From assembly GCA_046351235.1 (NCBI GenBank), contig JAXLYV010000010.1, positions 124,001 through 188,000 of the forward strand: 64,000 nucleotides of DNA, in the 5' to 3' direction. Shown here in pieces: positions 39,001 through 49,443 of this stretch (position 1 is the stretch's first letter; each line of letters opens with the position of its first letter). The notes under the pieces were generated by a model. The model ran no database searches. It was not told the origin of the DNA and saw only the letters and a list, made by a program, of their open reading frames with translations. The translations under genes and the position numbers were made by a program. This DNA is from JBBSAT01 sp046351235 (GTDB lineage: Bacteria; Myxococcota_A; Polyangia; Polyangiales; Sandaracinaceae).

Positions 39001-39531
39001 GCCCGTCTGATCGAGCGAGCCGCGCCCGGTCGCGCCGACCACGAGATCGGCGCGCACGCTGTGCAGGCCCTCCGCGAGGTCGCGGCCGCCGCGGGCCGCG
39101 CCGCTCGGGCGCTCGACCTCGAACGTGACGACCTGCCCGTCGATACGGCGCACGCGCGCCCACGAGACGAGCTCCACCGTGGCCCTCGCCTCCACGTGCG
39201 CGCGCAGCGTCTCGACGAGCAGCGCGTGCTCGCACGCGAAGCCCGCCTTGCCCGCCGGATACGGCAGCACGATCGGCTCGCTGCCGTCCTCGGGGTGGAT
39301 CGTGAAGCCGCTGCCGGTCGCGTAGGGCACGGCCGGCGCGAGGTCGACGCCGAGCGTCTCGAGGATCGCGAGCGCGTTCGGGTGGAGCCACTCGCCCGCG
39401 AGCCGATCCGAGGCGCGCGGGTCGGCCTCGAGCAAGAGCACGCTCTTGCCCTGGTGCGCGAACGCGAGCGCGGCCACGCAGCCCACCGGGCCCGCCCCGC
39501 AGACGACGACGTCGTATCGATTCGCGCTCAT
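36046..39531 (-). CDS. Fused squalene epoxidase - oxidosqualene cyclase (sterol synthase)
   Basis: 1161 aa. Residues 1-~430: squalene-epoxidase-like FAD domain (GAGPVG, RLAGEWLHPNALAIL, LVGDAVGSHHPLTALGL). Residues ~495-1130: oxidosqualene cyclase with VSDCTAE at 877-883 (catalytic Asp 879), STHYTCISPVSGLLNMI, the late WGVHFIYGTMFG signature and QW motifs QNSDGGFGSYE, QQRADGSW and QRPDGGWGEHW. Hopene cyclases instead have DxDD, so this makes a C3-hydroxylated sterol-type product. His873 and Val877 align by eye with Arabidopsis cycloartenol synthase His477 and Ile481; Val there favours lanosterol-type products. AGAGGAG lies before ATG 39531. Confidence 0.94.
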   Translation of the reverse strand: MSANRYDVVVCGAGPVGCVAALAFAHQGKSVLLLEADPRASDRLAGEWLHPNALAILETLGVDLAPAVPYATGSGFTIHPEDGSEPIVLPYPAGKAGFACEHALLVETLRAHVEARATVELVSWARVRRIDGQVVTFEVERPSGAARGGRDLAEGLHSVRADLVVGATGRGSLDQTGANGSTSFGGSTAARVFSRTIGLLLEDVRLPFEGHRHLFVGAPGPVIAQRIGPRSVRLLLDVPLSMALPPETAPAFAQGVEDAYRSVLPKDLRIAFRRALAERRFRIADNVMHPRSDFGREGLALVGDAVGSHHPLTALGLTMGFEDAMALSTAESVASYARERALRTRIPEMLAIALHEVFADHATSSTAVRQAVYHLFRKHPGERLRTMGFLVGEGGRARLAGSFLGTVAYGSNELVRRGLFGPSPRETAGAMADLGKRLATLLAGTYHLTDALSAVTERRLATRVHGPSAEDRFGAFLRASRGGAAVAPLPDRSRDPRGTIERALEKSVRALVAEQDEDGSWEGEVVWCPMLAAQYVLAMHAMGRPLTAERRKNVLRHFEDTRLSGGAWGLHELSKPYLFVTILVYVAARLLGVEKNDPLLTRAYEFLRAEGGAAAVPSWGKLWLAIVGLYEWKGVAPVPAEAWLLPEWVPAHPSRYYCHTRLIYMAMSTVQGSRFVAPLTPRVLEMRDELFPGGWEKVDFDAARSSLREDDLLVPWTKALSAIYAVLARFERVRSPEARAGLLANLREHIRYELRSTHYTCISPVSGLLNMIALHAADPNDPDLRLALEHFDGWIWEDAEKGARVAGARSASWDTGFAAQALAAAAPHVDVKSALVRADEFLASQQIQRGTGREAQYYRIDPAGGYCFAGVWHGWPVSDCTAEAILGRMESSHTIGTGRGASASELTAAVRFILRTQNSDGGFGSYEARRVDVPLEWMNPAEMFADSMTEKSYVECTSSCVAALAMFRTRHPGILAAEVDRAIARGVECIRSQQRADGSWPAMWGVHFIYGTMFGVRGLVAAGVPSHDPAIRRACAWLLARQRPDGGWGEHWSSGDEDRYVEHTETQTTQTAWALLTLADAEEPDFAAMTRAASLLARRQSDDGTWPKQDPEGVFFRSALLDYVLYRRYFPVWALGAYESRRKSRADAAGLPTSSPQPTLH

Positions 39532-39559
39532 CGCGGCTCCTCTCGGGCTCGGCTACCGC

Positions 39560-40693
39560 TCAGAGCGCGGCGATGATCTTCGCCGTCACCGACTGGATCG
39601 CGGGCCGCTCGCTCGCCTTGATCATCCAGTCGAGCGCGCTCGTACGAACGATGCGGCGGAACACGCGCCCGCCGAGGAACGAGAGGCGGAAGGCCTTGTT
39701 GCAGTTGCGCTCGTAGTCGACGAACGCCTCGGCCTCGCGCTTGCGCGTGGAGAGGATGTCGGCGACCGCCTCGGCGCCCATCATCCCGGACTTCATGCCC
39801 TGGTAGATGCCCTCGGCCGTCGCCGGGTGCGTCATCAGGCCCGACTCGCCGATCACGATCGCGCCCGGGCGCGTGAGCTTCTCGATCTCGTACGAGTAGA
39901 AGACCGGGTGGCCCTTCCAGCCGCCGATCTGCGTCGCGTTCTTCAGGCGCTCGGCGTAGTGCACGTCGAGGAACTTCTGGAACAGCTCGCGCGCGTTCTT
40001 CTTCTGCCCGTCCTTGTCCTCGTAGCAGATGCCGATGTTGACGCGCGTCTCGTTCTCCGGGAACAGCCAGCCGTAATAGGGCTCGACCATCCGATCGAAG
40101 ATCATCTCGACGTGGCCCGGCTTGAAGGGCACGCCGTCCCACCAGCCCATGATCGCCTGGATGACGTGCTTGGGCCGCTGCTCGGGCAGGCCCACGCGGC
40201 AGTGCGAGCCGCCCGCGATGAGCGTGTAGCGCGCGCGCACTTCGCGGCCGTCCTTGGCGCGGATGCCCGCGATGCGGCCGTCGTCGGTGAGCACGTCGAC
40301 CGCGTCGAAGTTCGGCAGGAACGTCGTGCCGCGCGCGACGGCCTTCTTGAGCAGGATGTGATCGAGGACGCGACGCTGACAGACGACCGCATCGGCGACG
40401 TCGCCGGCCGACTGCCAGCTCTCGAGGCCGCCCGGCGTGACGAGGCGGATGCCGGTGATCTTGTAGGACTGGGGCTCGACCTCGTCCCAGATGCCGAGCT
40501 GCTTGAGCGTCTCGATGCCGCGCGGCGAGATGCCGCTGCCGCACGTCTTGTCGCGCGGGAAGTCGTGGCGATCGACGAGCACCACGTTCTTCACGCCGAG
40601 CGTGCCGAGGTGCGCGGCGGCGGCGGTGCCCGAGGGGCCCGCGCCCAGGATGACGACGTCGGCCTTGATCACGTTCGAGGTCTCTGCGCTCAT
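39560..40693 (-). CDS. Geranylgeranyl-reductase-family flavoprotein
   Basis: 377 aa. FAD-dependent reductase of isoprenoid double bonds. N-terminal Rossmann motif VVILGAGPSGTAAAAHL, then FPRDKTCGSGISPRGIETL with the Cys-x-Gly typical of the family, and GESGLMTHPATAEGIYQGM near residue 290. Family members saturate archaeal lipids, chlorophyll or menaquinone side chains. In this operon it may reduce a sterol or squalene double bond, or a membrane isoprenoid; this is inferred from place only. It lies 28 bp before the epoxidase-cyclase gene and 56 bp after the HMG-CoA reductase fusion. Confidence 0.9.
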   Translation of the reverse strand: MSAETSNVIKADVVILGAGPSGTAAAAHLGTLGVKNVVLVDRHDFPRDKTCGSGISPRGIETLKQLGIWDEVEPQSYKITGIRLVTPGGLESWQSAGDVADAVVCQRRVLDHILLKKAVARGTTFLPNFDAVDVLTDDGRIAGIRAKDGREVRARYTLIAGGSHCRVGLPEQRPKHVIQAIMGWWDGVPFKPGHVEMIFDRMVEPYYGWLFPENETRVNIGICYEDKDGQKKNARELFQKFLDVHYAERLKNATQIGGWKGHPVFYSYEIEKLTRPGAIVIGESGLMTHPATAEGIYQGMKSGMMGAEAVADILSTRKREAEAFVDYERNCNKAFRLSFLGGRVFRRIVRTSALDWMIKASERPAIQSVTAKIIAAL

Positions 40694-40749
40694 CGGGGTC
40701 TCTCTCTCGCTCTTTCGGTGGATCGGGGCGCGGGATCGTTCGCGCGGGA

Positions 40750-43382
<2,633 letters not shown>

Positions 43383-43386
<4 letters not shown>

Positions 43387-44492
43387 GCGACTCCTGCCGC
43401 GTCGAGGACGCGGACGTTCTTCAGATCGGAAACGGTACGAGCGCCGGTGCAGAAGCAGATCACGCGCAGCTCGTAGAGAATCGTGTCGAGGGCGCGCACG
43501 ACCGCCTCGTCGCTCTCGTGCGCCGGGCCGAGGAGCGGGGCCGCGAGCGCGACGGCGTCGGCGCCGAGCGCGAGCGCGACCGCCACGTCCATGCCGCTGC
43601 GGATGCCGCCCGACGCGATCACGAGGCCCCGATCGCCGAGCACGCGGCGCGTGATCGAGAGCGAGCTCGCCGTGTCGACGCCGAAGCCGGCGAGCCGGCG
43701 GCCCACCTCGGCGTGCACGCTGGTCGGAGCCGCGCGATGCGCCTCGACGTGCGCCCACGAGGTGCCGCCGACACCAGCGACCTCGACGCCCGCGAGGCCG
43801 AGCGTGGCGAGCTTGTTCGCCGTGCGCTCGGAGATCCCGGAGCCCACCTCTTTGACGAAGCAGGGGAAGGGCAGTGCGGCGACGGTCTCGCGGAGCTTCG
43901 CGGCGAGGCCCGCGAAGCGGGTGTCGCCCTCGGGCTGGATCGCCTCTTGGAGCGGGTTCAGGTGGAAGTTGAGCGCGTCGGCCCCGACCGAGCGCACCAT
44001 CTTCTCGATCTCGGGGGCGCCGACGCCGTAGTTGAGCTGGACGGCGCCGACGTTGCCGAAGAGTAGAGGAAGTGCGGGCGCGTCCTCGCGCACGGCGAAC
44101 GAGCGCGTGAGCTCGGGCTTGAGCAGCATCGCCCGCTGCGAGCCGAGCGCCATCCCGATGCCGACCTTCGCGGCCGCCTTCGCGAGCCGCTGGTTCACCA
44201 GGGCCGCGCGATCCGAGCCGCCCGTCATCGCGCCGACGATGATCGGCGCGCGGAGCGCCTTGCCGAGCAGCGTGGTGCCGAGGTCGATACTCTCGAGGTC
44301 GAGCTCCGGGAGCGCGTCGTACTCGAGCGTGTAGCGCCCCAGCCCGACGGCAGGGCCGCGCGAGCCGACGTCACGCTGCAGCACCACGTCGAGGTGGTGG
44401 TCCTTGCGCGACGAGACGACCGCGCCTTCGCGCTCCCGCGTGGCCGGGGAGTGCGCGGAACTTTCCGCCGTCGCTCGTACTTGGTTCGCCAA
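43383..44492 (-). CDS. fni: Type 2 isopentenyl-diphosphate isomerase
   Basis: 369 aa. FMN- and NADPH-dependent enzyme that interconverts IPP and DMAPP. Signatures include SSRKDHHLDVVLQ at the N-terminus, PIIVGAMTGGSDRA, GSQRAMLL, HLNPLQEAIQPEGDT, FVKEVGSGIS and VIASGGIRSGMDVA. The start is uncertain: no ATG or GTG lies close before SSRKDHH. TTG 44492 with GAGGTCCGAGCC upstream is preferred; TTG 44633 would add 47 atypical residues. First gene of the operon leading to the sterol cyclase. Confidence 0.93.
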
Positions 44493-44493
44493 G
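44480..44493. promoter_or_regulatory. Dyad CTTGG-TTCG-CCAAG at the proposed isomerase start
   Basis: A 5+4+5 perfect inverted repeat overlapping the proposed TTG start. The core TTGGTTCGCCAA differs by one base from TTGGTACGCCAA at 14957-14968 in another divergent intergenic region. It may be an operator for the sterol-type operon or a hairpin that hides its start. Confidence 0.35.
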
Positions 44494-44933
44494 GCTCGGA
44501 CCTCGAGAAATCGACTGTCGAGCGCGCGGAGAGCGCACCCCGCCCCACGGAGGGGCCGGCACGGTAGCCAAAAGGATCGGAGCTGTCGAATCGAGCCCGG
44601 TTGTGCGTAGATTCGGCGTATTTCTCGCGGCAATTCCGCTGCGTCGGATCGTACGCAGCCGACCTCGCGATTACCGACTTCGAAAACTGTTGGCCGCGGG
44701 CAAACGTTGTCTCGACAAGGAGGTTGAGACCTCGTTTGTCGCGCAATGGTTGCCTCGACAAGGGGTCATGCGGCGGCCGCGCGACGAGGCAGACCGGCGA
44801 CGCCCGCTCGATCGGGCTGCGAACCCGACGCGGCAGCAGGCACCGCGTAGCCGGCGTCGCAGGAGTGCACGCACGCTTCCGCGGCCCGGATCCTGGCCGC
44901 TCGGCCGGAAGATCCCCATACTCACGGCGCTGT
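44493..44933. other. Divergent regulatory region between the sterol-type operon and the GMC oxidase
   Basis: 441 bp without a supported gene. The part ~44590-44780 is visibly richer in A and T than its surroundings, as promoters are in this genome. It holds the dyads described at 44480-44493 and 44707-44763. Both transcription units should start here, but no confident -35/-10 pair was found. Confidence 0.6.
44707..44763. promoter_or_regulatory. Cluster of TTGTC/GACAA dyads and a 10-bp direct repeat
   Basis: TTGTC-TC-GACAA (44707-44718) is a perfect dyad. CGACAA (44713-44718) also pairs with TTGTCG (44736-44741) around an inner stem GAGGT-TGAG-ACCTC (44720-44733), making one longer hairpin. 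CTCGACAAGG occurs twice as a direct repeat (44711-44720 and 44754-44763). It is ~170 bp upstream of the GMC oxidase ATG. The overlap of dyads suggests an operator array or a leader hairpin. Confidence 0.45.
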
Positions 44934-46907
44934 ATGAACGAGACGGTCGCCCTTCCCGAGCCGGCTCCGCGAGCCACGCCTGCCGCCCCGCGCCGCGCGC
45001 GGGCCGCTGCCCCTTCGACCCCGCCGCCGCGGCCCTACGGCCCGAGCGAGTGGGCGGCCGCGCTCGCGCTGGCCGAGGCGCTGATCCCCGGCGGAAAGAC
45101 GGTGCGCCGCGCCGACGAGGACACGCTCCTGCGCACGGTCGACCTGCTCGAGCACACGTTCCCGCACCTCTCGAAGGTCTGGGGAAAGAGCGCGCTCTTC
45201 TTCGATCACCTGGCCATCCTCGGGACGGGCAAGCGCTTCCGCGACCTCGACCACGCGGGCCAGGAGGCGATGCTCGCGCGCTGGGAGGCCAACCCGGCGC
45301 TCCGGGGCCCGCTCACGGCGTTCATGTTCGGCCTGAAGATGACGCACTTCGACCGGCGCGACGTCTACGAGGGCCTCGGCGGCAAGCTGAACGTCGTCAC
45401 GAACCTCGAGCCGGCGCGCTGGCTGAGCCAGGTGATCGACGCCTCGAGCTACGAGGGCGAGCGCGACGTCGAGTGCGACGTCGTCGTGGTCGGCACGGGC
45501 GCCGGTGGCGCCGTGGTGGGCAAGGAGCTCGCCGACAAAGGACATGCGGTCGTCTTCGTGGAAGAAGGCCGTTTGGTCCGTCGTGACGAGTTCACCGGAT
45601 CGTCGATCAAGGCACATCAAGAGTTCTATCGAGGTGGGTTGTCGGCGGGAAACAACCTGTTTCCCGTCTTCATGGGTCGATTGGTGGGTGGCTCGACGGC
45701 CATCAACGGAGGCACCTCGTTCCGTACGCCGAGCTGGGTGCTCGATCGCTGGTGCGAAGAGACGCGCTCGGACGACTTCACGCCGGACGCGATGGAGCGG
45801 CACTTCCAGCGCGTGGAGAAGACGCTCGGCGTCGAGCCCGCGAACAAGAAGTTCATCGGCAAGATCGCCGACATCTTCTCGCGCGGCTGCGACGCGCTCG
45901 GCTGGTCGCACTTCACGATCAACCGCAACGCGCCGGGCTGCGAGGGCTCGGGCTTCTGCGACTTCGGCTGCCGCACGGACGCGCGCCGCAGCACGAACAT
46001 CAGCTACGTGCCGCCGGCGCTCGAGAAGGGCTCGCTGCTCTTCACGAAGCTGCGCGCCGAGCGGGTGCTGATCGAGAACGGGCGCGCGGTCGGGATCGAG
46101 GGCGTCGACCCGAACGGCAAGACGATCCGCGTGCGCGGCAAGGCCGTGATCATGGCGGGTGGCGCGCTGCCGACGCCCTTCTTCCTGATGCGGCAGGGGC
46201 TCTGCGGCTCGAGCGGCCAGCTCGGCAAGAACCTCACGCTCCATCCCTCGGGCGGATTGTCGGCGATCTTCGACGAGAACATCGAAGGTCGGAAGTACAT
46301 CCCCCAGGGATATGGATGTGACGAGTTCGTCAAAGACGGCATCTTGTTGAGCTCGGCACAGGCCGACATCAACTATGCCTCGATGATGTTCCCCTTCGGT
46401 GGGGATCGCCTGATGGAGGTCATGGACGGCCTCGATCACGTGGGCGGCTTCGCGATCCTGATCGCCGACCAGACGACGGGCCGCGTGCTGGTGGAGCACG
46501 ACGGCTCGGCGGCCGTGCACTACCAGCTCACGCAGAAGGACGTGGACCGCTATCACCGCGCGCTCGTGAAGCTGAGCGAGATCTGCTGGGCGGCCGGCGC
46601 CAAGCGCATCCACCCGGCGATCTTCGGCTGGCCGAGCATCGACTCGCGCAAGGACTTCCAGCGCTTCACGAAGACCAAGCTCACGGCCGGCGATCTCCTG
46701 CTCACGAGCTACCACCCGCTCGGCACCTGCAAGATGGGCCCCGACCCGAAGAAGAGCGTCGTGGACCTCAATCACCAAGCCCACGATCTTCCGGGCTTGT
46801 TCATCGTCGACGGCAGCACCGTCTCGGGCCCGCTGGGCGTGAACCCGCAGCTCACGATCATGGCGATGGCCACCCGCGCGGCCGAGAAGATCCACGACTT
46901 GCTCTGA
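44934..46907 (+). CDS. GMC-family FAD oxidoreductase (sterol or long-chain alcohol oxidase-like)
   Basis: 657 aa. FAD motif VVVGTGAGGAVVGKELADKG at ~185, GGSTAINGGTSFR, and the C-terminal YHPLGTCKMGPD and FIVDGSTVSGPLGVNPQLT with the active-site His/Asn region. The first ~150 residues are an extra helical region (EWAAALALAEALIPGGKTVR) as in long-chain alcohol oxidases. It may oxidise the 3-hydroxyl of the sterol made by the divergent operon, but fatty alcohols or choline-like substrates remain possible. Parts at ~45530-45725, ~46245-46415 and ~46770-46806 use TTG, GGA, CGT, AAA and GAA codons unlike the rest of the gene. Confidence 0.88.
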   Translation: MNETVALPEPAPRATPAAPRRARAAAPSTPPPRPYGPSEWAAALALAEALIPGGKTVRRADEDTLLRTVDLLEHTFPHLSKVWGKSALFFDHLAILGTGKRFRDLDHAGQEAMLARWEANPALRGPLTAFMFGLKMTHFDRRDVYEGLGGKLNVVTNLEPARWLSQVIDASSYEGERDVECDVVVVGTGAGGAVVGKELADKGHAVVFVEEGRLVRRDEFTGSSIKAHQEFYRGGLSAGNNLFPVFMGRLVGGSTAINGGTSFRTPSWVLDRWCEETRSDDFTPDAMERHFQRVEKTLGVEPANKKFIGKIADIFSRGCDALGWSHFTINRNAPGCEGSGFCDFGCRTDARRSTNISYVPPALEKGSLLFTKLRAERVLIENGRAVGIEGVDPNGKTIRVRGKAVIMAGGALPTPFFLMRQGLCGSSGQLGKNLTLHPSGGLSAIFDENIEGRKYIPQGYGCDEFVKDGILLSSAQADINYASMMFPFGGDRLMEVMDGLDHVGGFAILIADQTTGRVLVEHDGSAAVHYQLTQKDVDRYHRALVKLSEICWAAGAKRIHPAIFGWPSIDSRKDFQRFTKTKLTAGDLLLTSYHPLGTCKMGPDPKKSVVDLNHQAHDLPGLFIVDGSTVSGPLGVNPQLTIMAMATRAAEKIHDLL

Positions 46908-46933
46908 CCGCCCCGCTCCCCGGGCGAGGCGCG

Positions 46934-47758
46934 TCAGGAGCGCCGCACGAAGATCACGCGCGTCGTGAGGAGCGAGAAGCCTCGCTCCTGGGCATTTCGC
47001 TGGGAGCGCGAGCCGGGCTGCGTGGTGATCGTGGCGAGCTCGCAGCCTTCGGCGCGGGCTTCGCGCAGGCGCGCGGCGAGGAGCGCCGTCTGTACGCCGC
47101 GGCGGCGAAAGGCGGGGAGCGTCGCGGCGCCCGAGAGCTGGGCGACTCCGTCTCCGAGCCAGAGCGAGCCCGCGCCGGCGACGACCCCGTCGAGGCGCGC
47201 GAGGTAGCGGCGGTGCGCCGAGGGGCGCGCCATCGCGCGCATGGCTCGTGCGATCGGCTCCCGCGGGAAGCTCTCGTGGCTCGGGACGCCTTCGCCGTCC
47301 GGCGTCGCGAAGGCGTCGAGCATCGTCTCGAGGAAGAGCTCTTCGTCGTGTGCGGCGACGCGCTCGATCATGATCGTCGGCGCCGAAGATCCTTCGTCCG
47401 CGCTCGAGACCGCACGGCCGAGCACGTTCTCGAAGCCGGCGATCGTGTACCCACGCGCCTCGAGCATCGCGGCGCGGCCCGCGTCGGCGAGGACCGAGAG
47501 CTCGACCGGGACCGACGTCCCACGCTCCGCGGCCGCGCGCTCGAGCGCCTCGAGCGCTTCGCGTTGCTCCGCCTCGTCGCCCCAGCCCCAGCCGATCACC
47601 TTCTGGAAAGGGGACTCCGCGCTCGCGATCGCGCCGACGGCGCCGTCCCCGAGCTCGTGGATCGTCAAGGTCCCCGGCGTGGCGCGCTCCACCGCGCGCA
47701 GCATCTCGGCTGCGGCGAGATCGATGCGGCGCGCGAGCTCGATCGAGCCGAACGTCAC
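46934..47758 (-). CDS. GNAT-family acetyltransferase
   Basis: 274 aa. The C-terminal half is a GNAT fold with the acetyl-CoA loop LPAFRRRGVQTALL, preceded by GVVAGAGSLWLGDGVAQLSG (beta4/5) and followed by ELATITTQPGSRSQRNAQERGF. The N-terminal half may be a second, degenerate GNAT-like domain (MLEARGYTIAGFE). Substrate unknown. The GTG start overlaps the stop of the alanyl-tRNA editing gene (GTGA), so the two are coupled; whether this reflects a shared function is open. Confidence 0.88.
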   Translation of the reverse strand: MTFGSIELARRIDLAAAEMLRAVERATPGTLTIHELGDGAVGAIASAESPFQKVIGWGWGDEAEQREALEALERAAAERGTSVPVELSVLADAGRAAMLEARGYTIAGFENVLGRAVSSADEGSSAPTIMIERVAAHDEELFLETMLDAFATPDGEGVPSHESFPREPIARAMRAMARPSAHRRYLARLDGVVAGAGSLWLGDGVAQLSGAATLPAFRRRGVQTALLAARLREARAEGCELATITTQPGSRSQRNAQERGFSLLTTRVIFVRRS

Positions 47759-48924
47759 GCGGCACCTCCGCGGAGCAGCGTCGCGACGTCGGCGCCGGCG
47801 GGCAATCGGCCCTCGGCGCGCTCGGGGCGGCCGCCGCCCTTGCCGCCGGCGGCCGCGGTGATCGCCTTCACGATCGCGCCCGCGTTCTCGGTGCTCGCCG
47901 GGCCGCGGGCGACGACGAGGTGCGCGCCCTCGTCGGTCTTCACGGCGACGAGCGCGAGGCGCGCGCCCTCCTTCGTGAGCTCGGCGGCGACCTTCTGCGC
48001 GAGCTCGACCCCGCCCTCGTCGAGCACGAGCTCGATGCGATCGCCAGCGGTCTTCGTCGCGTCGCCCGCGATGCGCTGGGCGAGCGCGCTGCGCAGGCGC
48101 CCCGCTTCCCCGTGAGCCGCCGTCAGCTCGGCGCGGAGGCGCTCGACGCCCGCCGGCACCGCGTCGATGCCGCACACGAGCGAGCGCGCGAGCGCGCGGA
48201 GCGCATCGTCCTCGCCGAAGAGCATCGTGCGCGCGCGCGCGCCGGCGTGGAACGAGACGCGCGTGCCGCCCTTGTACTTCTCGCTGCCGACCACGCGCAC
48301 GAGGCCGATCTGCGCGGTGCTCGTGACGTGCGTGCCGCCGCAGGGCGAGACGTCGAAGCCGGCGACCTCGACGACGCGGATGTTCTCGCTCTGCTTGGGC
48401 GCGCGCCGCATCGGCAGCATCTTCAGCTCCTCGTCGCTCGGGAACCACGCGCGCACGGCGCGGCTCGCGTCGACGAGGTCGTTCGCGATGCGCTCGCACT
48501 CGGCCACGCGCGCGTCGGAGAGCGTCTCTTTCACGTCGATCGTGGCCAGCGTCTCGCCGAGGCGCGAGCTGACGGTGTCGGCCTTCGCCACGTCGACGAG
48601 CGCACGAGAGAGGATGTGCTGCGCGGTGTGGAGCGCCGCGAACTGCCGACGCCTCGGCGCGTCGATCACGCAGCGGACGGTCGCGCCGATCTCGGGGAGC
48701 GCGCCCTCGATCGCGTGCCGGACGATCCCGGCGTCGTCGATCTGCACGTCCACGACGCGCGCCGACCCGAGCGTGCCGCGATCCGCCATCTGCCCACCCG
48801 ACTCGGGATAGAACGCGCTGCGATCGAGCACGACCGCCGCCGCGTCGCCGAGGCGATCGTGCGCGACGACCTTCGCGTCGAAGTCGAAGAGGAACGTATC
48901 GGCGTAGTACAGGCGCTCGGTCAC
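47755..48924 (-). CDS. alaX: AlaX-type alanyl-tRNA editing protein with DHHA1 domain
   Basis: 389 aa. Stand-alone editing relative of alanyl-tRNA synthetase that hydrolyses Ser- or Gly-tRNA(Ala). The zinc site is present as HTAQH (~99-103) and CGGTH (~196-200). The beta-barrel segment AFYPESGGQMADRG and the C-terminal DHHA1 domain ending GGKGGGRPERAEG match the longer AlaX class (AlaX-L). GTG 48924 is the only good start near the first beta-strand. No aminoacylation core is present, as expected. Confidence 0.94.
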   Translation of the reverse strand: MTERLYYADTFLFDFDAKVVAHDRLGDAAAVVLDRSAFYPESGGQMADRGTLGSARVVDVQIDDAGIVRHAIEGALPEIGATVRCVIDAPRRRQFAALHTAQHILSRALVDVAKADTVSSRLGETLATIDVKETLSDARVAECERIANDLVDASRAVRAWFPSDEELKMLPMRRAPKQSENIRVVEVAGFDVSPCGGTHVTSTAQIGLVRVVGSEKYKGGTRVSFHAGARARTMLFGEDDALRALARSLVCGIDAVPAGVERLRAELTAAHGEAGRLRSALAQRIAGDATKTAGDRIELVLDEGGVELAQKVAAELTKEGARLALVAVKTDEGAHLVVARGPASTENAGAIVKAITAAAGGKGGGRPERAEGRLPAGADVATLLRGGAA

Positions 48925-49002
48925 GGAGCGTGTTGTGCAGCGTTCGCGACGGATTGGCGAGCTTCCGAGCCGACGACGCCCCTGCGACGCGGCATGACCG
49001 GC

Positions 49003-49443
49003 TCAGCTGTCGGCGCCCGCCGACGTCGGCATCGGCGCCGGTAGCGCGCTGGGGCCGCCGGTCTCGATCACGACCATGTTCTGCAAGGACACGATCACGA
49101 TCGCGACGAGCAGCACGATCAAGATCACGAGCAGCCACGTGGCGCCGCGGCCGCTCGACTCGCGCGAGAAGCGGTCGCGGTAGTAGCGGCCCTTGCTGCG
49201 CTTGTGCAGGCGCTCCTGCACGCCCTTGAGCAGCTCGGGCTCTTTGAGATCGGTCTCGGCGTCGGTCGTCTCGGCGATCGCGGCGGCGCCGCGGAAGATC
49301 GACCGGAACGCCTCGTACTCTTCCTTGAGCTCGGCGCTCGACGCCAGAGCCTCGTCGAGCTCCTTCTTGTCGGCCTCGCTCAGCTCGCCGTCGAGCGCGG
49401 CGCTGAAGAGATCGCGAATCTCGTCCGGCGTCTTCGCGCTCAT
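49003..49443 (-). CDS. Single-pass anti-sigma factor
   Basis: 146 aa. Begins with a short helical anti-sigma domain (DEIRDLFSAALDGELSEADK ... LKEEYEAF), has one membrane helix (WLLVILIVLLVAIVIVSLQN, ~103-122) and a ~20-residue periplasmic end. It lacks the HxxxCxxC zinc motif of many ZAS anti-sigmas and contains no Cys. ATG overlaps the stop of the ECF sigma gene (ATGA), so the two are made together, which is usual for sigma/anti-sigma pairs. The short outside part suggests that release depends on another membrane protein or on proteolysis. Confidence 0.85.
   Translation of the reverse strand: MSAKTPDEIRDLFSAALDGELSEADKKELDEALASSAELKEEYEAFRSIFRGAAAIAETTDAETDLKEPELLKGVQERLHKRSKGRYYRDRFSRESSGRGATWLLVILIVLLVAIVIVSLQNMVVIETGGPSALPAPMPTSAGADS

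Noticed and set aside
36046..39531. Reading the cyclase as a squalene-hopene cyclase
   Set aside because: The acid motif is DCTAE, preceded by the WPVS context of oxidosqualene cyclases, and the protein is fused to squalene epoxidase. Hopene cyclases have DxDD and need no epoxide.
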